From Lentzea atacamensis (GTDB lineage: Bacteria > Actinomycetota > Actinomycetes > Mycobacteriales > Pseudonocardiaceae): a stretch of 64,000 nt of DNA. Below the pieces are notes generated by a model that saw nothing but the letters and a program-made list of their open reading frames with translations, ran no database searches and was not told the origin of the DNA. Below, piece after piece: positions 58,203 through 64,000 of this stretch; position 1 is the stretch's first letter, and each line of letters begins with the position of its first letter. The stretch is taken from positions 1,775,005 through 1,839,004 of the forward strand of contig NZ_QLTT01000001.1 of assembly GCF_003269295.1 (NCBI RefSeq). Reading direction: 5' to 3'. A program made the position numbers and the translations under genes.

Positions 58203-60995
58203 TCACACCCAGCCGGCGACGTGCAGCGTCACGTTGCGGATCGAGCCCTTGTCCGAGCCGACCACGTCCGCGACCTTGAACGTCCACGTGCCGTCCGCCG
58301 GGTCGGCGAGCAGCGACGACAACGTGCCCGTGGCGGGCTTCCACGAGCCGGTGAACGGCGCTTCACCGGCCAGCACCGACGAGAACGACCGCGTGGCCGA
58401 GTCGTCGAAGACCGCCTGGCAGATGTTGGCGCCGGTGCCGCCGGACCGCGAGAACAGCGTCACGGACTTGCCGGACGGCGAGGTGAGCGTGCCCACCAGG
58501 TCACCGACGAAGGTGTGGTCGATGCCCACCGTCGTCGAACCCTCGGTCGCCGAACACGTCGCACCGTCCACGGAGAACTTCAGGTTCGACGCGCCGCCGA
58601 CACCCGTCACGGGCACCGCGATCGACACACCGGTCTGGTCGTTGTCCGGGATTGCCACCGGCGCACCGGTGTAGGCGAACGTCTTGAACTCGCGCGACGG
58701 CTCACCGACGCGGTAGGTGAACGACGCCGTCGTCGGCGAGGTCGAACCCGCGTAGGTCACCCGCGCGTCCAGCTTGACCGCCGAACCGAGTGCGGCGGAG
58801 GCCGGCACCGTCACCTTGTAGGTGCTGGACACCGTCTGGCCGACGTCGATGTTGCCGTAGTACTTCGACCGCGGTGCGATGGTCACGCCGGCGGTCGGCG
58901 ACGTCAGCACGACGGAAGTCGAAGCGGCGGAACCATCTCCGCTGTTCGTGACCGGCACCGTCACCGTGGCCGTGGTGCCCGGCTTGAGGTACTGGCTGCC
59001 GTCCGCGTCGTTCACGATCGTCGGGCGGCCGGCACGGGCAAGGGCCTGCGGGGACGCGCCCGTGTACGCCAAAGCCTTGTCCGCCATGACGATGCCGGCT
59101 CCGGTGCGGTTGTCCACACCGGACTCGACGATGTCGATGGCCGTGACGACAAGGGCTTCCTTGACCTCGGCGGGCGACAGGGTCGGGTTGCCGGACAGGA
59201 TCAGGCCGGCGATCGCGGCCGCGTTCGGGGCCGAGGCCGACGTGCCGAAGAACGGCGCGAAGCCCGGCACCGACGTGGTCACGCCGTCGGCCGCGGTGAT
59301 GTCCGGCTTCTGCCGGGTCTCGGCGAGCGGCGTGCCGTCGGGCGCGAAGAAGGTCTTGCGCGGACCGTCGGAGGTGAAGCGTTCCGGCTTCTGCGTGCTG
59401 TCGAAGGCGTTCGGGTACGGGCCCTTCGGGTTGGCCGGGTCGCCGGGGTGCAGGTCGAACGGCAGCGCCTGGGCCGCAGGGGCCGCCGCGACCGAGATCG
59501 CGCCCTTGGCCGCCGAGTGGCCGCGGGTCATGCCCGGCGTGACGAACTTCTTGAGGCCGTCGCTGGAGTCGGCGAAGCGGCCGCCGAACAGCGAGAGGGC
59601 GAAGTACTTGTCGTCACCGCGGAACTTCACGACCGCGAGGCGCGTGCCGGTCGAGGTCGCCGGGGTGTTGAGGCGCTCGTACGGATCCTGGGCGCCGTCC
59701 TGGTTGTTCTGGCTGAACGTGACAACGTTGCCTTGGGCGTTGACCAGGTAGAGGTCGTAGTCGTTGAACGACTGGCCGAGCGGGTCGGCCCAGTGCAGCG
59801 TCACAGGGCTGTTGCCCGAGTAGCCCGACAGCGGGTTGAACAGCTGCTTGGCGTTCGGGTCCGGGTCGAAGTCGTGCGCGGAACCGGCGAACTTGCCGAC
59901 GCCCACACCCGAGTCGACGAACTGGCCCTCGTAGTGGCCGGACGTGCCGTCGACAACGTTGCCCTGGTTGCCGGCGCTGGAGAAGAACAGCGCGCCGTCC
60001 GCGGCGACCGCGTCGACCGCGCGGGCGATGATGCCGTCCTGGAACGGCGACTCGTTGAAGTAGATGACGTCGTCGACGATGACGTCGCAGCCGAGCTGGA
60101 AGCGCAGCTTCTTGATGTTGTCCGCGAAGCTCGCGTCGCCGTTGAACGCCGTGGCGAAGCCGAGTTCGGCGTTGGGCGCGAGGTCGTGCAGGATCTCGAG
60201 CATCGCCGTGCCCTCGTCACCGGTGCCCTGCTGACCCGGCAGGATGTCGACCGCCGGCAGCTCACCCGCGGCCTGCGACACGGCCAGTGAGTTGACGCCG
60301 TCCGACAGCGCGCAGAGCTTCACGCCGACGCCGGTCACGTGGAACGAACCACGCGCCGCTTCGGCGTTGTGCGCCTTGTCGCTCTCCGCGACCTTGGCCG
60401 CCTGCACGGACAGCTGCTTCTCGGAGAGCCTGCGCTCGATCTCCCGAGCTTTGTCCTCCTTGGACGGAGCCTTGCGGTTCTTGTTGTCCCGCTTGTTCTT
60501 CACGTCCTGCGTCATCGCGTCACTGCCGGGCTCGACGCGGGCGACGTCGGAGCGCGCGGCGATCTCGGCGATCTTCGCGACGGGCACCTCCGCGCGCACG
60601 GTGCGGTGCTCTTCGGACACTGCCCGGATCTGTCCGCCCGCCGCGCGGACAGCGTTGACCAGGTCCTCGGAGTACTGCTTGGCGCGGATGTCGACGAGGG
60701 TGGTGGACTGCGCCGTCACGGCGACGCCGGTCTGCACCTGGGGAAGGGCGCTCATCGTCCCCATCTGGCTGCGCTTGCGCGCCTCCACGACGAGCGCGCT
60801 GTCCACTTTGGACTCAGCTGGAGTCAGCGACTTCTTGATGCTCTGCAGCGCGGCGATCTGGGCCGCGGTGCGTTCGGTGACGGACTTGGACGCTTTGACC
60901 GGATCTGCCGACGCCGGCGTCACAGCGGTGAGTGCGGCCAGAAGAACTGCGGTACCTGCGGTGACTAACGTCGTGCCTCTTCGAGATCGGCGCAC
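58203..60995 (-). CDS. Secreted S8-like subtilase with P-domain; His position is Glu
   Basis: 930 residues from the GTG at 60995, chosen because GGGGGAG lies seven bases upstream (a GTG 13 codons earlier has no site). Signal peptide to about residue 30. Subtilase core: Asp232 (KLCALSDGVNSL), oxyanion Asn343 (SSAGNQGN) and Ser586 (FFGTSASAPNAA). Where the catalytic His motif HGT should be, it reads GDEGTAMLEI, with Glu261. A C-terminal proprotein-convertase P-domain occupies about the last 150 residues (VGIDHTFVGDLVGTLTSPSG). Either a non-classical catalytic dyad or an inactive protease. Confidence 0.88.
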   Translation of the reverse strand: MRRSRRGTTLVTAGTAVLLAALTAVTPASADPVKASKSVTERTAAQIAALQSIKKSLTPAESKVDSALVVEARKRSQMGTMSALPQVQTGVAVTAQSTTLVDIRAKQYSEDLVNAVRAAGGQIRAVSEEHRTVRAEVPVAKIAEIAARSDVARVEPGSDAMTQDVKNKRDNKNRKAPSKEDKAREIERRLSEKQLSVQAAKVAESDKAHNAEAARGSFHVTGVGVKLCALSDGVNSLAVSQAAGELPAVDILPGQQGTGDEGTAMLEILHDLAPNAELGFATAFNGDASFADNIKKLRFQLGCDVIVDDVIYFNESPFQDGIIARAVDAVAADGALFFSSAGNQGNVVDGTSGHYEGQFVDSGVGVGKFAGSAHDFDPDPNAKQLFNPLSGYSGNSPVTLHWADPLGQSFNDYDLYLVNAQGNVVTFSQNNQDGAQDPYERLNTPATSTGTRLAVVKFRGDDKYFALSLFGGRFADSSDGLKKFVTPGMTRGHSAAKGAISVAAAPAAQALPFDLHPGDPANPKGPYPNAFDSTQKPERFTSDGPRKTFFAPDGTPLAETRQKPDITAADGVTTSVPGFAPFFGTSASAPNAAAIAGLILSGNPTLSPAEVKEALVVTAIDIVESGVDNRTGAGIVMADKALAYTGASPQALARAGRPTIVNDADGSQYLKPGTTATVTVPVTNSGDGSAASTSVVLTSPTAGVTIAPRSKYYGNIDVGQTVSSTYKVTVPASAALGSAVKLDARVTYAGSTSPTTASFTYRVGEPSREFKTFAYTGAPVAIPDNDQTGVSIAVPVTGVGGASNLKFSVDGATCSATEGSTTVGIDHTFVGDLVGTLTSPSGKSVTLFSRSGGTGANICQAVFDDSATRSFSSVLAGEAPFTGSWKPATGTLSSLLADPADGTWTFKVADVVGSDKGSIRNVTLHVAGWV

Positions 60996-61143
60996 AGGGC
61001 TTCTCCCCCGAACGTTGTGCGTGCCCCCGAGCACGCTGCCTGCGGCCGGCTAAACCCCGGCCGAGGCGTCAACGTATGGCGCACGACTGATCACAGTCAG
61101 CATCCGATTGGGGTACTTCCCACTTAGCAGACACAATCACACT

Positions 61144-62685
61144 TCACAGAACAAACGCGTCAGTCCACAACTGACCGGTTCGCCCGGAAAGGGCTTCCAG
61201 CAGCGCCGCCGCCTGGTTGTCGGTGAGCGAGGCGATGAAGTCGACGACCGCCCGCCCCCGCGCGAGTCCCCGCACGACGTCTGGACCAACCGGCAGCTCC
61301 CCACTCGGACCGACCAATGTGGACGGCTCCGTCCGGGCGAGCGCCGCGTACTCCGTTTCGGCCAGCTCGACGAGATCGTGCAGCCTGCGCGGCAACCGAT
61401 CCGCCTCCGTCCGGTCCGTCACCCACTGTTCGAGCGCGTCCACCAGCGACGACAGCAACCGCGCCTGTCCACGTTGGTGCAGAGCGAGATCCGGTCGCAG
61501 CAACACGAACCGCCGGTGCACGAACTTCAACACCTGCACCTCGTGCCACTGCGCCACCGCCAGCACTACGTGACCGGACCTCGGCGTCGGCTCCTCGATC
61601 ACCCCGACCGCGTCCACGAGCCTGCGCGTCCACCGCGCGCTGAACCCGGCGACCGCCTGCTCGGCCTCGACCGACCCGTCGAAGGGCACCGACAGCAGCC
61701 CGTCGACGAGCTCCTTGCTCACCTTCCGCACCGCCAGCGCGAACGCCTCGTCGCTCATCACCCAGGAGTCCTTGAGGTGCAGGCGCCTGCGCAGCGTCTC
61801 CAGCGACCGTCCGGGCATCCGGATCTCCGCGCTGAGCTCGGCATCGCTCAGCCCCGCGAGGTCGAGCGCCTGCGCCTGCCAGGTGCCGAGCTCCGCGGCG
61901 ACCGTCGCGTGCTGCAGCACCCCGACCCGGTGGAAGTCCTCCAGGTCGTGGATCGCGTAGGCGATGTCGTCCGCGGTGTCCATGACGCTCGCCTCGACCG
62001 TCTGCTGCCATGACTCGATCCGGCCCTCGAACGGCTCACGCGCCTGCCGCAGATCGTTGGTCTCCGTAACGTACGCCGAGAACTTGGAACTACCGGTCCC
62101 CGGCATGTCGTCCGGCTCCGACGCACCACGTGGCGCCACAGGCAGGTCGAGCGGCTGATGCCGCGTCCACGGGTACTTCAGCATCGCCGCCCGCACCGCG
62201 ACGGTGAGGTCGAGGCCGAGCGCTTTGGGCCCCCGCACATCCGTCGTCGTCACGATCCGGAACGACTGCGCGTTGCCCTCGAACCCGTCCGGCAGCCCGA
62301 ACCGGTGCCGCGCCAGCCGATCCAGCACCTGCTCGCCGAGGTGCCCGAACGGCGGGTGCCCGAGGTCGTGCGCCAGAGCCGCCGCCTCCACCACGTCGGG
62401 ATCGCACCCGCCGAGCTTCTCCAGCACCGCGGTCAGCTCGGGCCGGCTGGTGAGCCGTTCCGCGATGGCGCGCGCGGCCTGGGCGACCTTGAGGCTGTGG
62501 GTGAGGCGGTTGTGCACGAGCAGCCCAGACCCGGTGGAGCTGACCACCTGCGTGACACCGCCGAGCCGCGCGAAGAACGGTGAGCTCGCGACCCGGTCGC
62601 GATCGACGCGGAAGGGGTTCGTGGCGAGGTCTGCCGTCCTGCCGACGCCGGCGGACCGGCGGGCGGTGCGCTGCTCGTTGTGCAT
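61144..62685 (-). CDS. dgt: dGTP triphosphohydrolase
   Basis: 513 residues. HD-domain dNTPase that cuts dGTP to deoxyguanosine and triphosphate. Metal-binding residues: RLTHSLKVAQ (His), AALAHDLGHPPFGHLGE (His-Asp, His) and DTADDIAYAIHDLED (Asp). Length and motif order fit the actinobacterial Dgt form. Monocistronic between the subtilase and the decayed region. Confidence 0.93.
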   Translation of the reverse strand: MHNEQRTARRSAGVGRTADLATNPFRVDRDRVASSPFFARLGGVTQVVSSTGSGLLVHNRLTHSLKVAQAARAIAERLTSRPELTAVLEKLGGCDPDVVEAAALAHDLGHPPFGHLGEQVLDRLARHRFGLPDGFEGNAQSFRIVTTTDVRGPKALGLDLTVAVRAAMLKYPWTRHQPLDLPVAPRGASEPDDMPGTGSSKFSAYVTETNDLRQAREPFEGRIESWQQTVEASVMDTADDIAYAIHDLEDFHRVGVLQHATVAAELGTWQAQALDLAGLSDAELSAEIRMPGRSLETLRRRLHLKDSWVMSDEAFALAVRKVSKELVDGLLSVPFDGSVEAEQAVAGFSARWTRRLVDAVGVIEEPTPRSGHVVLAVAQWHEVQVLKFVHRRFVLLRPDLALHQRGQARLLSSLVDALEQWVTDRTEADRLPRRLHDLVELAETEYAALARTEPSTLVGPSGELPVGPDVVRGLARGRAVVDFIASLTDNQAAALLEALSGRTGQLWTDAFVL

Positions 62686-62731
62686 GCCGGAACGTTAACC
62701 AATGCCACTCCCCCTCACCTCGTGGAGCCTC

Positions 62732-63470
62732 TCAGGCCGGGTCGCGGACCCCGTTGAAGGTCACCCTCAGCGCGTACAGCGAGGTCGACGCGGCGATGGA
62801 ACAGGTGATTGCGCTTGGTGCCGCCAAGGTGAGGTTGGAGACCGCTTCCGGCAGCAGGAGCTTGCCGATCAGGGTGCCGTCGGGTCGAAGCAGTGCAGCC
62901 CATCCGACGCGGCGGTCCAGACCCGGCCCGCGTCGTCGAGGCGGATGCGGTCGAAGCGGCCGAAGTCGCACTCGGCGAAGATCTTCCCACCGGTCAGCGT
63001 GCCGTCGTCGGTGACGTCGAAAACCCTGATGTGACTCGGTTCCTGGCGGGTGTCGGTGATGCAGAGGCGCTGTTTCGTCGGCCGAGAACGCGAGACCGTT
63101 GGGGCGGGAGAAGTCATCCGCGACGATGCGCACGGCACGGTACCGGGGTCGATGCGGCAGACGTGGCAGGCCCCGATCTCGCTCTCGCCCTTGTTGCCTT
63201 CGTAATCGCAGTTGATGCCGTGGATGGGGTCGGTGAACCAGATGGAGCCGTCGTGCTCGGTGCGGGTGACCCACCGGTTGCCCTGCTCGCAGCTGATCAG
63301 CCTGCCTTGGCGATCAACGGTGTTGCCGTTGGTGGCCGGGGTGGTGCCGGAACACACCGACCTGGCTGGTCGTCTCGTCCCAGCGCAGGAGCCGGTCGTC
63401 GGGGATGTCGCTCCACACCAGGTAACGCCCTCCGGCGAAGTACACCGGCCCTTCGGCCTTCCGAGCAAGC
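62732..63470 (-). pseudogene. Decayed SMP-30/gluconolactonase-like gene
   Basis: Homologous pieces occur in order on the minus strand but in at least three frames: EGPVYFAGGRYLVWSDIPDD (about 63455), NTVDRQGRLISCEQGNRWVT (63315), DGSIWFTDPIHGINCDYEGN (63230), VADDFSRPNGLAFSADE (63110), ITDTRQEPSHIRVFDVTDDG (63040) and TLIGKLLLPEAVSNL (62870). At least four frameshifts, and the segment between the RTEHDGS and SIWFTDP motifs is deleted. The beta-propeller lactonase family is clear; the gene is dead unless the sequence is wrong. Confidence 0.85.
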
Positions 63471-63795
63471 TGCGCGAGCGGGGCGTCATCCGCCGCACCA
63501 CCGTGGATGTCGACCCGCCTGCGGTGGGCTTGGGAGTGCTGGCCCTCGTGCTGATCGAAGCCGACGCCTGGATGGGCGACGCGGCCACCCCGTGACGCCC
63601 TGGCCACCATCCCGGAGATCCAGGAGCTCCACATCATCGCCGGCCCTGCGACTCTGCTGGCGAAGGTCCGGACCGCGACCACCGAAGGACTCCAGGACGT
63701 GTCGCGCCGCATCTTCACCGTCGAGGGCGTCACCGGCACACACCATCGTCGTCCTGGATACCGCGTTCGAACGCCCGCTGGACACCGGAGGGCGC
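63461..63795 (+). pseudogene. Decayed Lrp/AsnC-family regulator
   Basis: The plus strand reads SKLRERGVIRRTTVDVDPPA VGLGVLALVLIE, then (one frame over) DALATIPEIQELHIIAGPAT LLAKVRTATTEGLQDV, then after another shift IVVLDTAFERPLDTGG. This is the end of an Lrp HTH and the RAM effector domain. The N-terminal two thirds of the HTH is missing and at least two frameshifts are present. It directly abuts the SMP-30 remnant, divergent from it, so the two may have been a regulator-enzyme pair. Confidence 0.8.
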
Positions 63796-63847
63796 GTTCC
63801 GGACGCAGGACATCAGGATCCGGTCGCCCAACTGGCCGACAACGCAG

Positions 63848-63892
63848 AAAACCCCCGAGGGGAGCGTTTGTGCGCTCGACCCTCAGGGGTTT
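63848..63892 (-). terminator. rRNA operon terminator
   Basis: On the minus strand: AAACCCCTGAGGG, a 17-nt loop, then CCCCTCGGGGGTTTT, a 13-bp-class stem followed by a T-run. It lies just behind the 5S gene. Confidence 0.9.
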
Positions 63893-63901
63893 CTGTACGT
63901 A

Positions 63902-64000
63902 AGTTCGGCGGCGACCTACTCTCCCACACCGTAACCAGTGCAGTACCATCGGCGCAGAAGGGCTTAACTACCGGGTTCGGAATGGGACCGGGTGTTTCCC
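63902..64000 (-). rRNA. rrf: 5S ribosomal RNA, 5' end outside the window
   Basis: The reverse complement carries the conserved 5S core CCCATTCCGAACCCGG, then GCGCCGATGGTACTGC and the 3' end GGGAGAGTAGGTCGCCGCC. About 99 of roughly 117 nt are present; the first 18 or so lie beyond 64000. The 23S and 16S genes should follow outside the window, since the operon reads on the minus strand. Confidence 0.97.

Overview
The window is high-GC actinobacterial DNA. The GTG/TTG starts, the treY/treZ/glgX trehalose genes, an acVLRF1-type release factor, a SigD/ShbA-type sigma factor and the strong G+C third-position bias all fit. Family resemblance points to Pseudonocardiales (Lentzea/Saccharothrix/Lechevalieria-like), but that placement is inference. 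Genes are dense and mostly of ordinary chromosomal type, with islands of accessory and secondary-metabolite genes between them.

Region 1 (1-14.2 kb) is glycogen/trehalose metabolism on the minus strand: treZ (cut by the window start), treY, glgX and malQ. The block is broken twice. A secreted trypsin-like protease with six near-identical 156-bp FG-GAP repeats and a divergent NB-ARC/TPR regulator lie between treY and treZ. A lone TnpB (IS200/IS605-type) gene lies directly upstream of glgX. Region 2 (14.2-18.2 kb) holds a RidA-fold protein lacking the family arginine, a LacI regulator, a Bcp-type peroxiredoxin, a small membrane-anchored protein, and an F420-type luciferase-like oxidoreductase with a TetR regulator and a perfect 16-bp operator-like palindrome.

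Region 3 (18.2-22.4 kb) is a compact aromatic amino acid operon: a MIO-type ammonia-lyase/aminomutase, an unrecognised 251-residue protein and a cation-dependent O-methyltransferase. Upstream are an SDR and the ruins of a 4-coumarate-CoA-ligase-like gene. Together they look like a partly decayed tyrosine-to-phenylpropanoid pathway. Region 4 (22.4-32.1 kb) carries an M23 peptidase, a class A PBP, a PfkB kinase, an MFS exporter, a macrolide-type glycosyltransferase with a divergent TetR and clear operator, and a sigma factor.

Region 5 (33.1-38.1 kb) is a complete lasso-peptide cluster in order A-C-B1-B2-D, with a LuxR-type regulator behind it. The 33-residue precursor is shorter than most gene-finders report. 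Its core LLQRNGNDRLIFSKN closely matches the citrulassin family (predicted Leu1-Asp8 ring, Arg9), with a new segment at positions 3-5. Region 6 (38.2-54.3 kb) is mixed: a GH105-like hydrolase, a MocA-like nucleotidyltransferase, a C39-like secreted protein, a frameshifted ArsR-like regulator, a kinase-fold phosphotransferase, a transpeptidase PBP, ABC and ABC-F proteins, SDRs, and a LysR/EamA divergent pair with a palindrome between them.

Region 7 (54.3-64 kb) has an ECF sigma factor (apparent CTG start) between two Pro/Thr-rich exported proteins, the acVLRF1 release factor coupled to a methyltransferase fragment, an HTH protein, a subtilase whose catalytic His position is Glu, and a dGTPase. 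Decayed SMP-30-like and Lrp/AsnC-like genes follow. The window ends in the terminator and 5S rRNA of a minus-strand rRNA operon.
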